DNA of 64,000 nucleotides from UBA9611 sp965237595 (GCA_965237595.1 CBDEFY010000006.1:682001-746000), one strand, 5' to 3'. Numbered from the stretch's first letter, positions 1 to 8,466 are shown. Numbers and translations: made by a program. The notes: a model not told the origin generated them from the sequence alone.

Positions 1-508
1 AGCCAGCCAATGTTGAAGCCCGCCGCGAAACCACGAACATCAGCCCAGCCACCGAGACCACCAACGCAACTGCCAGGACCGCGATGATTGGGGCCGGCAA
101 CAGCGCAAATCCCGTGAGCCCTAAGATGATTACCGAGATTACGTCGGTCAGCCGCTCCATCACCACAACCGGCGCCGACCGGCCAACAGGCACTCCGGTC
201 CGGCTGTTGAGCAAGTAACATTTTACCAACTCGCCCGCTTTGCCCGGTGTTATCGACATTGCGAGGCCGGAGAGAAACACCAGGGCGCTAACGCGGGCTG
301 GGGCGGAGATTTTCAGCACCCTCAGATAGAAAGCCCAGCGTAGAAACCGGAGCAGATAGTTGGCCGATGCCAGTCCCAAAGCAGCGAGGAGATAGAGGAC
401 GGGCAGCTTGCCAATCTCGTCAACGGTGTCGCCGAAATCGCCGTACCCCGCCAGCACCACCAAGACGCTCACGGCGAGCACGGCCAGCAACAACCATTTC
501 TTACTCAT
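1..508 (-). CDS. Flippase-like integral membrane protein (LPG_synthase_TM / UPF0104 family), C-terminus cut off by window edge
   Basis: Reading the minus strand from the ATG at 508 gives 169 open codons running off the window. The protein starts with MSKKWLLLAVLAVSVLVVL, a membrane segment, followed by further hydrophobic segments. The family signature SITPGKAGELVK and the following VVVMERLTD are visible. Members of this family are polytopic membrane proteins related to the flippase part of MprF and to glycan/lipid-export helpers. The substrate here is unknown. No partner gene identifies its role; the next gene in the same orientation (549-902) is also a small membrane protein. Confidence 0.8.
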   Translation of the reverse strand, partial: MSKKWLLLAVLAVSVLVVLAGYGDFGDTVDEIGKLPVLYLLAALGLASANYLLRFLRWAFYLRVLKISAPARVSALVFLSGLAMSITPGKAGELVKCYLLNSRTGVPVGRSAPVVVMERLTDVISVIILGLTGFALLPAPIIAVLAVALVVSVAGLMFVVSRRASTLAG

Positions 509-548
509 GGGTGGGCACTGTGACAGCCGAGGACGTATTCAGGACTGG

Positions 549-902
549 TCAGCCCCTGGCCTTAAGCTCCGCGTACCAAGCACCCAGTCCGGACATACTT
601 CCATAATAGAAGGTCAACACCGCTACGCCGCCCCATAAAAGAAAGGGCGTTACACCGCTAAGGGCGTTGGCGATTGCGGCGGAAACGGCCAACACCACAA
701 ACATCAGCACGCCGGTCCAGGTTCCGAATGCAAACGCCTTGCGGCCCGGGGAGGCCTGGCTGCTGCCGGCCGCCGAGATCCCAAAGTAGCCGCCAATGAA
801 TGGACCGAAGGGGATTCCGGCAAGGTGAACGATGGGAATCAAAGCCAACACGATAATGATTCCGAACCCGATAAAGACACCTTTTATCATGTCTTGGGCC
901 AT
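549..902 (-). CDS. Small hypothetical membrane protein, 117 aa
   Basis: An open frame of 117 codons starts at an ATG (902) and is rich in Ile, Val, Ala and Gly, with about three hydrophobic segments (residues ~8-30, ~55-80 and ~84-103) separated by a short polar stretch with SPGR. I do not recognise the family. It ends 40 bp upstream of the flippase-like gene in the same direction, so they may be co-transcribed. A TATAAT at 1000-1005 on the minus strand is the best -10 candidate, but its -35 is poor. Confidence 0.6.
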   Translation of the reverse strand: MAQDMIKGVFIGFGIIIVLALIPIVHLAGIPFGPFIGGYFGISAAGSSQASPGRKAFAFGTWTGVLMFVVLAVSAAIANALSGVTPFLLWGGVAVLTFYYGSMSGLGAWYAELKARG

Positions 903-1119
903 TTAACGGATACTCGGAAGCTCTTCTGGATGTTACCGCCTCTCACCCGATTGCTCTTAGTCCGCTGGCTCTGGAGTCGCCTGGGATTTCGTTGGGATCA
1001 TTATAGACTCGCGGCTAGAATCACGCGCAAGCTTCCGGGCAGGACGCTAAATCTCGGGAGGCCGCGGTATACTGGGACGACTTCATCGGTCTGCCCAACC
1101 AGCCAAATTAGGAGTCCTA
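903..1119. other. Intergenic region between divergent genes
   Basis: No convincing gene. It contains the minus-strand TATAAT (1000-1005) facing the membrane-protein gene, a plus-strand TATACT (1068-1073) without a good -35, and an AGGAG (1110-1114) ribosome binding site 5 nt before the TTG start at 1120. Confidence 0.45.
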
Positions 1120-1542
1120 TTGACCACCGATTCCGCGTCCAACCCTGAGGGGTACGTACACGAGTCTCCCTTCGCCAAGTTGCTGGACATGCGGGTTCCT
1201 GACCCGGACGACGGTTCCAGCACCGTCATCATGCCCATCAACCCAAGCCATCTTCAGCAGGCCGGAAGGGTCCAGGGCGGGATAGTGGCGGCCCTGGCGG
1301 ACTACGCATTTTTCCGGGCGGTTAAGCCCCTGCTGAAAGCCGGCGAGGCCACCACCACCATCGAGATCAAAATCAACTTCATCGCCCCTGCGGAGAAAGG
1401 CGAACTGACTGCGACAGCCAGAATCATCAGCCCCGGACGCCGGGTGATGGTTGGTGAGATGGAGGTCAAGGACCAAGACGGCAAGCTCATCGCCCAGGGT
1501 CTCGGCACCTATCTGGTGATACAGCCCCGAAGCCAGCCGTAA
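1120..1542 (+). CDS. PaaI-family hotdog-fold thioesterase
   Basis: This 140-aa protein starts with TTG at 1120, supported by AGGAG 5 nt upstream. It has the size and layout of PaaI/YbgC-like acyl-CoA thioesterases: an N-terminal helix, then the core RVQGGIVAALADYAF (the GG...D helix of the hotdog fold), then TTTIEIKINFIAPAEKGELTATA. These enzymes hydrolyse acyl-CoA or aryl-CoA thioesters in the cytoplasm. The usual HGG motif reads QGG here, so the His often placed near the active site is replaced by Gln. The Asp in AALAD is kept. Substrate cannot be inferred; the next gene is an unrelated regulator. Confidence 0.8.
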   Translation: MTTDSASNPEGYVHESPFAKLLDMRVPDPDDGSSTVIMPINPSHLQQAGRVQGGIVAALADYAFFRAVKPLLKAGEATTTIEIKINFIAPAEKGELTATARIISPGRRVMVGEMEVKDQDGKLIAQGLGTYLVIQPRSQP

Positions 1543-1567
1543 TTATTGACCTGTTAGGTAGACAATG

Positions 1568-1596
1568 TTGGATTTGGGGTTGGGCTGGTGTATAAT
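1568..1596 (+). promoter_or_regulatory. Promoter of the Rrf2 regulator gene
   Basis: A perfect TATAAT (1591-1596) lies 17 bp after a weak TTGGAT (1568-1573). The predicted start is about 1603, 28 nt before the ATG at 1631. The AT-rich stretch just upstream could hold an autoregulatory Rrf2 site, but I see no clear palindrome. Confidence 0.6.
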
Positions 1597-1630
1597 TTGG
1601 CTTGGATTGCCAGTCTGGAGGTATATCCTG

Positions 1631-2068
1631 ATGAAGATCCCCATGAAAGTGGACTATGGGGTGCGGGCGCTGGTGGAGTTGGCCCTTCACTATGGAGACG
1701 GCCCCATCCAGACGGCCGCGATTGCCTACAAGCAGGGTATCCCAGAAGCCTATTTGGACCAACTGATGACCTCCTTGAACAAGTTCGGCTTCGTCCACAG
1801 CCGCAGGGGGCCCCAGGGAGGACATTCCCTGGCCATGGACCCCAAAGACATCGACCTCCACATGGTGATGGAAAACTTGGACAGCAGCAATTCCCCGCTG
1901 GACTGCCTCATCAACCCCCACGAGTGCGTCTTCTCCCATACCTGCGCTCAGCAAGAGGTGTGGCAGACCGTCGAAGCTACGATCCGCGACGTGCTCAGCA
2001 ATATCACCTTAGCCGACCTGGCCGAACGTCAATCGAGCTTGGCCGGACAGGCGGCATTGCCCCTCTAG
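1631..2068 (+). CDS. Rrf2/IscR-family transcriptional regulator with cysteine triad
   Basis: The start at 1631 is chosen because GGAGG (1617-1621) lies 9 nt upstream; a longer frame from 1565 would begin inside the promoter. The 145-aa protein begins MKIPMKVDYGVRALVELALHY, the typical Rrf2 winged-helix start, with the recognition region around GIPEAYLDQLM and the wing RGPQGGHSLA. Three cysteines near residue 90-105 (C-x6-C-x5-C) match the spacing used by IscR and RsrR to hold an Fe-S cluster. The genes that follow are MoeB/ThiF-like and CysM-like, so control of cysteine or Fe-S supply is the natural guess. Confidence 0.88.
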   Translation: MKIPMKVDYGVRALVELALHYGDGPIQTAAIAYKQGIPEAYLDQLMTSLNKFGFVHSRRGPQGGHSLAMDPKDIDLHMVMENLDSSNSPLDCLINPHECVFSHTCAQQEVWQTVEATIRDVLSNITLADLAERQSSLAGQAALPL

Positions 2069-2110
2069 CCCTTACAGGCCGGAATTGCCCCGGTCCACGC
2101 CCACCTTAGC

Positions 2111-2137
2111 TTGACAACGACTTTTGCCAGCTATAAA
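2111..2137 (+). promoter_or_regulatory. Possible promoter for moeB-cysM
   Basis: TTGACA (2111-2116) and TATAAA (2132-2137) are separated by 15 bp, shorter than the optimum. It would give a transcript with a leader of about 250 nt before the ATG at 2392. Confidence 0.4.
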
Positions 2138-2242
2138 CTCGAAAAGTTAATGAATACAGTTCACTCTCGCCTGACCTGCGCCTGTACGTGTCCGCCCACA
2201 TAGGGGGCGGGCAACAATTCTGCACACCTGTAACCTGCGCCC

Positions 2243-2319
2243 ACCCGTTTTGCCGAGCCCTTTTGGGTAAGCGCGGGTTTTTTGTTGCGAAATCCCCGGC
2301 CGAGGCACCTCTCGGTGCC
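2243..2319 (+). promoter_or_regulatory. Structured leader with terminator-like hairpin upstream of moeB
   Basis: Within the 323-bp gap before the MoeB gene, ACCCG (2243-2247) can pair with CGGGT (2274-2278) around an inner CCC-TTTT-GGG. A run of six T (2278-2283) follows, which resembles an intrinsic terminator. A second hairpin GGCACC-TCTC-GGTGCC follows at 2304-2319. This could be an attenuator or simply the terminator of an upstream transcript. No known riboswitch consensus (T-box, SAM-I) was seen. Confidence 0.4.
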
Positions 2320-2391
2320 CGGTTACATCTAAATAACAGAACACAAAGACATCACCCAGGAATACCGGGAATTACGAGGAGGGTTCATCCC

Positions 2392-3237
2392 ATGGCCGAA
2401 AAGCCCCTGACGCTCACACCGGAGCAAGTAAAACGATACAGCCGGCACATCATCATGAGTGACCTGGGGTCCAAGGGTCAGCGCGCCCTCATGGGTTCCA
2501 AGGCCCTGATAATTGGCGCCGGGGGATTGGGTTCTCCTTCCGCCATCTACCTGTCATTGGCCGGAGTGGGCACCGTGGGCATTGTCGACTTCGACGTGGT
2601 TGAACTGTCCAACCTACAGCGCCAGGTGCTGCACCACACCTCGGACGTGGGCCGGCCCAAGGTCCAGTCCGCCCTCGACAACATAAAGTCATACAACCCG
2701 GACGTAAACGTGGTCTTGCACGAGACTCGCCTGGAGTCTGAGAACGCCATGGAGATTATCGGCCAATACGACCTGGTAATCAACGGCGCCGACAACTTCG
2801 CCACGCGCTATCTGGTAAACGACGCCTGCTATCTGCTGAACAAGCCACTGGTGGACGGCAGTATCCTGATTTTCGACGGCCAGGCCACCGTTTTCCTGCC
2901 GGGGCAGGGCTGCTACCGCTGCCTGTTCCCGAAGCCGCCCCCTCCGGGTATGGTCCCCAACTGCGCCGAGGCCGGCGTGCTGGGCGCTCTCACCGGCTTG
3001 GTCGGCAGCATCCAGGCCACCGAGGCCCTGAAGTACTTCTTGGGCATCGGCGAGTCTCTCAGTTCTCGGCTGCTGCTCATCGATGCGCTGAGCATGAGCT
3101 TCCGCGAAGTACGTCTGAAGAGGAACCCGGACTGCCCGCTGTGCGGGGATAACCCCACGGTCACCGAGCTCATCGACTACGAAGTTTTCTGCGGCGTCGC
3201 CGAGCCTCATGAGCCAGCAGTAGTAGGTTCGGACTAA
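2392..3237 (+). CDS. moeB: MoeB/ThiF/HesA-family E1-like sulfur-carrier adenylyltransferase
   Basis: The start at 2392 has AGGAGGG 8 nt upstream. The 281-aa protein adenylates the C-terminal Gly-Gly of a small ubiquitin-like sulfur carrier (MoaD, ThiS or CysO). Visible features are IIGAGGLGSP (nucleotide loop), DFDVVELSNLQRQ (Arg finger/Mg region), GADNFATRYLVND, and the zinc pairs CYRC and CPLCG. It lacks a C-terminal rhodanese domain, so it is MoeB-like and not MoeZ-like. It lies between an Rrf2 regulator and a CysM-like gene. This suggests it loads sulfur for cysteine synthesis, but no carrier gene is seen nearby. Confidence 0.9.
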   Translation: MAEKPLTLTPEQVKRYSRHIIMSDLGSKGQRALMGSKALIIGAGGLGSPSAIYLSLAGVGTVGIVDFDVVELSNLQRQVLHHTSDVGRPKVQSALDNIKSYNPDVNVVLHETRLESENAMEIIGQYDLVINGADNFATRYLVNDACYLLNKPLVDGSILIFDGQATVFLPGQGCYRCLFPKPPPPGMVPNCAEAGVLGALTGLVGSIQATEALKYFLGIGESLSSRLLLIDALSMSFREVRLKRNPDCPLCGDNPTVTELIDYEVFCGVAEPHEPAVVGSD

Positions 3238-3249
3238 ACCGAAAAAGCT

Positions 3250-3279
3250 GAGGGGCGTCTTAGGAAACGGACGCTCCTC
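3250..3279 (+). other. Hairpin between moeB and cysM
   Basis: Ten bases (3250-3259) pair with 3270-3279 with one G-U wobble and a 10-nt loop. Only a weak T run follows, so it is more likely an mRNA structure or partial terminator than a strong stop. Confidence 0.4.
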
Positions 3280-3363
3280 TTGACACCTGGCCCGGCCGCG
3301 GGAAGAGTTCTGGGACCTCAAGTAAATCCGGGCGCGGGTAAATCCACGATAAACTTAGGGCAT

Positions 3364-4314
3364 ATGGTTACTAGGCTCACCTACAAAAGCATACTGGACA
3401 CCATCGGGAACACCCCGATTGTTGAATTGCAGCACATGAGCCCCAAAGAGGGCGTGCGCATATTCGCAAAGCTGGAAGGCCAGAACCCCACCGGAAGCGT
3501 CAAAGACCGCATCGCTCTCAAGATGATCGAGCAGGCGGAGCGGGACGGAGAGATTTCCCCCAACCGCACCATTTTGGAGCCCACCAGCGGCAACACGGGC
3601 ATCTCGTTGGCGATGATTGGCCGGCTGAAGGGATATAAAGTCGCCGTGGTCATGCCCGAGAACGTTAGCATCGAGCGCGTGCAACTGCTCGAGGCCTACG
3701 GGGCTGAGATTATCCCCTCCGACGGCTCCCGGGGCACTAACGGGTCCATCGAAGTGGCTCAGGACCTGGTGGACAAGCGGGGCAGCGACTATTTCATGCT
3801 GTACCAGTATGGCAACAGCGGCAACCCAAACGCCCATTACGAGACCACCGGCCCGGAGATTATCGAGGCCCTGCCCGACGTAAACACGTTCGTTGCCGGG
3901 TTGGGTACCGGCGGCACCCTGATGGGCGTGGCCCGGCGCCTGAAAGAGCACAATCCTCAGGCCAAGGTGGTGGCCGTGGCGCCGGAGCCCGAGGACTTTA
4001 TCTCCGGACTCCGCAGCCTGGAAGAAGGGTTTATCCCGCCCATCCTGGACCTCAATATGCTGGATTCCAGGATGCTGGTCAGCAGCTTCGACGCCTTCTC
4101 CACAGCCAAACGTTTGCTGGCCGAAGAGGGTATCTTTGCCGGCGTTTCGTCGGGATCAGTGGTCTACGGGGCCATACGCCACGCAGAGCGCATGGATGAG
4201 GGCGATATCGTGTGCCTGCTGGCCGACGGAGGCTGGAAATACCTGAGCACTGCCCTCTGGACCAAGGACTACGAACAACTGGCCAAGGAGTCCAAGGGCA
4301 AGATTTGGTGGTAG
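3364..4314 (+). CDS. cysM: PLP-dependent cysteine synthase, CysM (O-phosphoserine/CysO-type)
   Basis: Start at ATG 3364 gives 316 aa, matching family length; an upstream extension has no family similarity. Visible are the PLP-lysine motif NPTGSVKDR, the phosphate/substrate loop PTSGNTGIS, and GTGGTLMG. As I recall it, the actinobacterial CysM, which uses O-phosphoserine and a protein thiocarboxylate as sulfur donor, resembles this protein more than ordinary CysK does. Points of likeness are VMPENVSIER, MLYQYGN, GWKYLST and the short C-terminal tail ending KGKIWW. The neighbouring E1-like gene fits that pathway. Substrate assignment is inference. Confidence 0.88.
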   Translation: MVTRLTYKSILDTIGNTPIVELQHMSPKEGVRIFAKLEGQNPTGSVKDRIALKMIEQAERDGEISPNRTILEPTSGNTGISLAMIGRLKGYKVAVVMPENVSIERVQLLEAYGAEIIPSDGSRGTNGSIEVAQDLVDKRGSDYFMLYQYGNSGNPNAHYETTGPEIIEALPDVNTFVAGLGTGGTLMGVARRLKEHNPQAKVVAVAPEPEDFISGLRSLEEGFIPPILDLNMLDSRMLVSSFDAFSTAKRLLAEEGIFAGVSSGSVVYGAIRHAERMDEGDIVCLLADGGWKYLSTALWTKDYEQLAKESKGKIWW

Positions 4315-4469
4315 GCTGGAGCCAGGAGTAAATCAGGTGTATCTACAGCCACCCGACGAGGAGTAAAGGACTAAAGAACAAATCTGGGGCTTCTTGAAGC
4401 CATTCCGGGCCAATGACCTAGGCGTGCCGGGCAAGGCGGGTAAGTGAGGCTGGAGAGGGGTGTTAGAAC

Positions 4470-4499
4470 TTGAAACATCAGCCGTGGCGATGCTATACT
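4470..4499 (+). promoter_or_regulatory. Promoter of the nusA operon
   Basis: TTGAAA (4470-4475), 18-bp spacer, TATACT (4494-4499): each box matches consensus at five of six positions. Predicted start is near 4506, giving a leader of about 95 nt. Confidence 0.72.
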
Positions 4500-4526
4500 G
4501 GCTCTACATATAGTCCTTCCTTTGAG

Positions 4527-4549
4527 AGCGGGGTACAACCCGCTTTCTT
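4527..4549 (+). terminator. Leader hairpin upstream of nusA, possible attenuator
   Basis: AGCGGG (4527-4532) pairs with CCCGCT (4539-4544) around a 6-nt loop, then TTCTTG. It lies inside the nusA leader. NusA promotes pausing and termination at such hairpins, so feedback is conceivable, but the U-tract is short and this is only an inference. Confidence 0.35.
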
Positions 4550-4600
4550 GCTGATGGAGACAAACGGTTTCCGTCTGGGATTCGGGAGGGGTGTGAGCCG

Positions 4601-6187
4601 ATGAAAAGCGATTTTCTGATTGCGTTGACCCAGTTGGCGGCGGAGCGGCATCTGCCTCGGGAGCAAGTGTTGGGGGCGATTGAGGTCGCTCTGGCGTCGG
4701 CTTTCAAGAAAGACAACCCAGCTTCGGGTCAGAACATATCCGTAACTCTCAACCCCAACACCGGGGATGTGAGCGTTTTTGCGCTGAAGACCGTTGTGGA
4801 AACGGTCGAAGACTCAGACAAAGAGATTACCGTCAAGGACGCCCAGAAAATCAAGAAGGGCGCCGAGGTCGGTGACGAAGTCGCGGCCGCCGAGCCCCTG
4901 CCCCACAACGCCAGCCGAATTGCAGCCCAAACCGCCAAACAGGTGGTGTTGCAGCGCCTGCGGGAAGCGGAACGGGACCTCCTATACCAGGAATTCCAGC
5001 AGCACGAGGGCGACATCGTCTCAGGCGTGATTGAGCAGGCCGAAGCCGGCCGTACTATCACCTTGGACCTAGGCCGCGCCCAGGCTGTCCTCCCGTACGA
5101 AGAACAGGTACCCACGGAACGCTACCGGAAGGGACAACGCACCAAGGTGTTCTTGATGAGCGTGCGGAGCACGCCCAAAGGTCCCGAGATTCTGGTCTCC
5201 AGAAGCCACAAAAACATGCTCAAGCGGCTGTTTGAGATTGAGGTGCCTGAGGTCTACAACGGCGTGGTCGAGATCAAGGCCATCGCCCGAGAGGCCGGTT
5301 TCCGCAGCAAAGTCGCCGTGAGCGCCACCCAGCCGGGCATCGACCCGGTGGGCTCTTGCATCGGCATCCGGGGCAACCGGATCCAGAGCATCGTGAACGA
5401 GCTTCAGGGTGAGAAAATCGACATCGTCTCATGGGACGATGAGCCGAAAGCGTTCATCTCCAACGCCCTCAGCCCTTCGGAACCGGTCAATGTGGAATTG
5501 CTGGAGCAAGAACAGACTGCCATCGTGGTGGTGCCGGACCGGCAACTCTCCTTGGCCATCGGAAAAGAGGGCCAAAATACCCGGTTGGCTGCCCGTTTGA
5601 CCGGCTGGAGGCTGGACATCAAGGGTATGACCGAATGGGAAGAGGTTAAGGCCCGCGCCGCAGCCGGCGCCAGCGCAGTAACGGAAGAAGCGGAAGAACC
5701 GGAAGCAGTCGCTGAGGTCTTAGAAGAAGCGATCGCCATCGTCGAGGAAGTGGAGGCCGTCGCCGCTGAAGCGGCGGAGACTGAAGCCGCAACAGCAGAA
5801 GCGGAGACCGAAACACCCACAGAAGCAATCGACGAGGACAGCATCCTTGAGGCCCTGACTAGGGAAGAGGAAGAGCAGGAGACCGTAGCCGCGGAAACTA
5901 CAAGCGCCGAAGGCCTCAGTGTTGAGGACCTCGGCGCATTCACGCTGGACGACGTCGAGTTGTCCGATGATGATGAAGACGAAGAAGAAGAGGAAGAAGA
6001 CGACGATGGGGCCTTGGGCGAAATTGAAGATCTGCCAGTCCTGATTCCAGACGCGGGTAAGATTAGGTTCGCCGAGGACATCGTTGAAGACTTCCGGGGC
6101 GGTGGCCGCGGTGGCCGGCGCCGAAGGGGTGGCGGAGCCCGTGGTGGTGGAGCACGCCGGGGCGGAGCCGCCAGCGGAGGCCGCTAA
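4601..6187 (+). CDS. nusA: Transcription termination/antitermination factor NusA with acidic and RGG-rich tail
   Basis: The 528-aa protein binds RNA polymerase and nascent RNA. The N-terminal domain (about 1-125), S1 domain (about 130-200), and KH1/KH2 (about 225-350; motifs VGSCIGIRGNRIQSI and AIGKEGQNTRLAARL) are all present. After residue ~350 comes a long Glu/Ala-rich acidic stretch with a DDEDEEEEEEDDD run. The last ~30 residues are Gly/Arg-rich (RGGGRGG, RRRRGGG). That tail is unusual for NusA and looks like a nucleic-acid-binding RGG segment. GGGAGGGG precedes the ATG. It is the first gene of nusA-rnpM-infB-rbfA-truB. Confidence 0.95.
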   Translation: MKSDFLIALTQLAAERHLPREQVLGAIEVALASAFKKDNPASGQNISVTLNPNTGDVSVFALKTVVETVEDSDKEITVKDAQKIKKGAEVGDEVAAAEPLPHNASRIAAQTAKQVVLQRLREAERDLLYQEFQQHEGDIVSGVIEQAEAGRTITLDLGRAQAVLPYEEQVPTERYRKGQRTKVFLMSVRSTPKGPEILVSRSHKNMLKRLFEIEVPEVYNGVVEIKAIAREAGFRSKVAVSATQPGIDPVGSCIGIRGNRIQSIVNELQGEKIDIVSWDDEPKAFISNALSPSEPVNVELLEQEQTAIVVVPDRQLSLAIGKEGQNTRLAARLTGWRLDIKGMTEWEEVKARAAAGASAVTEEAEEPEAVAEVLEEAIAIVEEVEAVAAEAAETEAATAEAETETPTEAIDEDSILEALTREEEEQETVAAETTSAEGLSVEDLGAFTLDDVELSDDDEDEEEEEEDDDGALGEIEDLPVLIPDAGKIRFAEDIVEDFRGGGRGGRRRRGGGARGGGARRGGAASGGR

Positions 6188-6259
6188 ATCCTTCCCTGAA
6201 TGGTTCCCAATTGAGGGTTTTCATTGGAAAGCCGCGAGGAGTTCTCTGGAGGAGCGGTC

Positions 6260-6553
6260 TTGCCAAAGAACCGTCACGTCCCTGAACGCAGTTGTGTAGC
6301 CTGTGGCGCTAAAATGCCCAAGGTGCAACTGGTCCGGGTCGTCCGGACCAGTCAAGGTACGGTTTCGGTCGACACCACCGGGAGGGCGCCAGGAAGGGGA
6401 GCTTACCTCTGCCGGGCCCCCCAATGCTGGGAGCGGGCATTTGGCAAAGGGGCTCTGGGGCGTAGTCTAGGCCAGGACCTCTCATCCCAAGACCTGGAAC
6501 AGGTTCGGACCTATTACCACAAAACCATCGCACCTCAGGCTACAGCACGATAA
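6260..6553 (+). CDS. rnpM: YlxR/RnpM family RNA-binding protein
   Basis: The start is placed at TTG 6260 because GGAGGAG (6248-6254) sits 5 nt upstream and the protein then begins MPKNRHVPERSC, as in the family. A longer frame from 6224 lacks such a site. The 97-aa protein shows CVACGAKMPKVQLVRVVR, then VDTTGRAPGRGAYLC, the YlxR signature. Known homologues bind RNase P RNA and modulate its activity. It lies between nusA and infB, its conserved location. Confidence 0.9.
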   Translation: MPKNRHVPERSCVACGAKMPKVQLVRVVRTSQGTVSVDTTGRAPGRGAYLCRAPQCWERAFGKGALGRSLGQDLSSQDLEQVRTYYHKTIAPQATAR

Positions 6554-6566
6554 TCTTAATTGCTAG

Positions 6567-8402
6567 ATGGATAATCAAATGACTTCTGACGGACAACCAA
6601 CCGCAGTGGACGACGCAGGCAAAGCCGCCAGGCCCCGTAGAACATCCGCGAAGCGGGCCTTGGTCCTGCCAGAGACGATGACCGTCCAGTATCTGGCGGA
6701 GATTTTGAACCAAAATCCCATTGACGTGATCAAGCAGTTGATGCGCAACGGGATCATGGCGTCCATGAACCAAGTGGTCGAATATCAGGTGGCCACTCTG
6801 GTGAGCACTGCGCTGGGAATCCGCACCAGCATGGCTGAGCCGCCTACGGCAGCCAAGGGCCCAGTTGTGGCAGGCGCTACCAAGGACGACGAAGCCGATC
6901 TGATTGTTCGCCCGCCGGTGATTACCGTCCTTGGCCACGTAGATCACGGGAAGACATCCCTGTTGGACTCCATCAAGAACTCCAGAGTTGCCGACCGTGA
7001 GGCTGGCGGTATCACCCAGCACATCGGGGCCTATCAGGTAGAATCGAACAACCAGTCCATCACCTTCCTGGACACACCGGGCCACGCCGCATTCACAGCC
7101 ATCAGGGCCAGGGGGGCACGGGTAACCGACATCGCTGTATTGGTCGTCGCCGCCGACGACGGCATCATGCCCCAAACCCTGGAAGCGATCAACCATGCCA
7201 AGGCAGCCGAGGTGCCCATCGTGGTCGCCATCAACAAGATGGACCTGCCGGGCGCCGACCCCGAGAAAGTAAAGCGCCAACTCAGCGAACAGGAACTCCT
7301 GGTTGAAGACTGGGGTGGCGACGTCATCTCCGTGGATGTTTCAGCCAAGACCGGCGATGGCATCGACCGCCTGCTCGAGAACCTGCTGCTGGTAGCGGAG
7401 ATTTCCGAACTTAAGGCCAACCCCAATAAACCCGCCGAAGGCACCGTCATCGAAGCAAAACTTGACCGGAAACGGGGAACGAGCGCCACGGTCTTGGTGC
7501 AGGACGGTACCCTGAAAGTAGGCGATTTCATCGTCGCTGGCAAGGTATTCGGACGGGTCAAGGCAATGACCAACGACCAAGGAAAACCCGTGCAACAGGT
7601 ACCGCCGGGCTCCCCTGCCGAGATCCTGGGATTTGGGTCTCTGCCCGAGGCCGGCGACCAGTTCAGTGTCGCCGCCGACGAGAGGGAGGCCCGCTCCAAG
7701 GCCGGGGATGCCGGCAAGGCCCACGGCACCCAGCCGGGGCAGACCCGCGCCCTCACCTTGGAGGTGGTGGTCAACCAGGTCGACAGCGACGAAGTCAAGG
7801 AGCTAAACCTGGTAGTCAAGGCCGATGTCCAGGGCAGCGTGGAAGCGGTCCGTGGGGCGCTGGAGCGGTTGGTCGATGAAGATGCCAGGGTTCGGTTACT
7901 GCATGCCGGCAGCGGCGCGGTAACTGAGTCGGACATCCTTTTGGCCAGCGCGTCGGAGGCCATCGTAATTAGCTTCTCCATCGGGGCCGAGCCCAGCGCC
8001 GAGCGGTTGGCCGACCGGATGGGCGTGGAGATTCGGCACTACAACATCATTTACCAATTGATTGACGATGTCGAAAAGGCGCTGCACGGAATGTTGGACC
8101 CCGTATACACCGATGTAATCGTAGGCCGGGCAGAGATTCGTGAGATTTTCGAAGGCCGCCGCGGTACCCAGATCGCAGGATGCCGCGTCTCCGAAGGCCG
8201 AATCATCAAGAACGCGGATGTGCGGGTGATGCGGGACGGCGCTGTCGTGGAAGAAAGCATTATAACCAGCCTGCGCCACTTCCGCGACGAGGTCAACGAG
8301 ATGAACGCCGGCACGGAATGCGGAATCATTCTCCGGGGATTCAACGACTTCCAAGAAGGCGACATCCTGGAAGTCCACCGTCAGGAACGGGGCCGACGTT
8401 AA
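6567..8402 (+). CDS. infB: Translation initiation factor IF-2
   Basis: This 611-aa GTPase places initiator tRNA on the ribosome. Motifs: G1 GHVDHGKT (residues 123-130), switch AGGITQHIGAY, G3 DTPGHAAF, G4 NKMDLPG, G5 SAKTGDG. Domains II, III and IV (C1/C2 for fMet-tRNA) follow. The N-terminal extension is very short, with one IF2_N-like segment (TVQYLAEILNQNPIDVIKQLM), typical of compact IF-2 in this phylum. The Shine-Dalgarno is weak and translation may be coupled to rnpM, which ends 13 nt earlier. ATG at 6579 is an alternative start. Confidence 0.95.
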   Translation: MDNQMTSDGQPTAVDDAGKAARPRRTSAKRALVLPETMTVQYLAEILNQNPIDVIKQLMRNGIMASMNQVVEYQVATLVSTALGIRTSMAEPPTAAKGPVVAGATKDDEADLIVRPPVITVLGHVDHGKTSLLDSIKNSRVADREAGGITQHIGAYQVESNNQSITFLDTPGHAAFTAIRARGARVTDIAVLVVAADDGIMPQTLEAINHAKAAEVPIVVAINKMDLPGADPEKVKRQLSEQELLVEDWGGDVISVDVSAKTGDGIDRLLENLLLVAEISELKANPNKPAEGTVIEAKLDRKRGTSATVLVQDGTLKVGDFIVAGKVFGRVKAMTNDQGKPVQQVPPGSPAEILGFGSLPEAGDQFSVAADEREARSKAGDAGKAHGTQPGQTRALTLEVVVNQVDSDEVKELNLVVKADVQGSVEAVRGALERLVDEDARVRLLHAGSGAVTESDILLASASEAIVISFSIGAEPSAERLADRMGVEIRHYNIIYQLIDDVEKALHGMLDPVYTDVIVGRAEIREIFEGRRGTQIAGCRVSEGRIIKNADVRVMRDGAVVEESIITSLRHFRDEVNEMNAGTECGIILRGFNDFQEGDILEVHRQERGRR

Positions 8403-8466
8403 GCAAATCCCCTTCCGGCAGGTCCCATCTTCCCCGATGCATCAACCCCGGCAAGGTATACCTGCT

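Noticed and set aside
2243..2319. Known riboswitch (SAM or T-box) upstream of moeB
   Set aside because: Hairpins are present but neither T-box AGGGUGG-type nor SAM-I core sequence is seen, so only a generic attenuator is listed.
5404..6081. Minus-strand 225-codon Ser-rich frame opposite nusA
   Set aside because: It is the antisense shadow of the Glu/Asp/Ala-rich tail; Ser runs arise from reverse complement of acidic codons.
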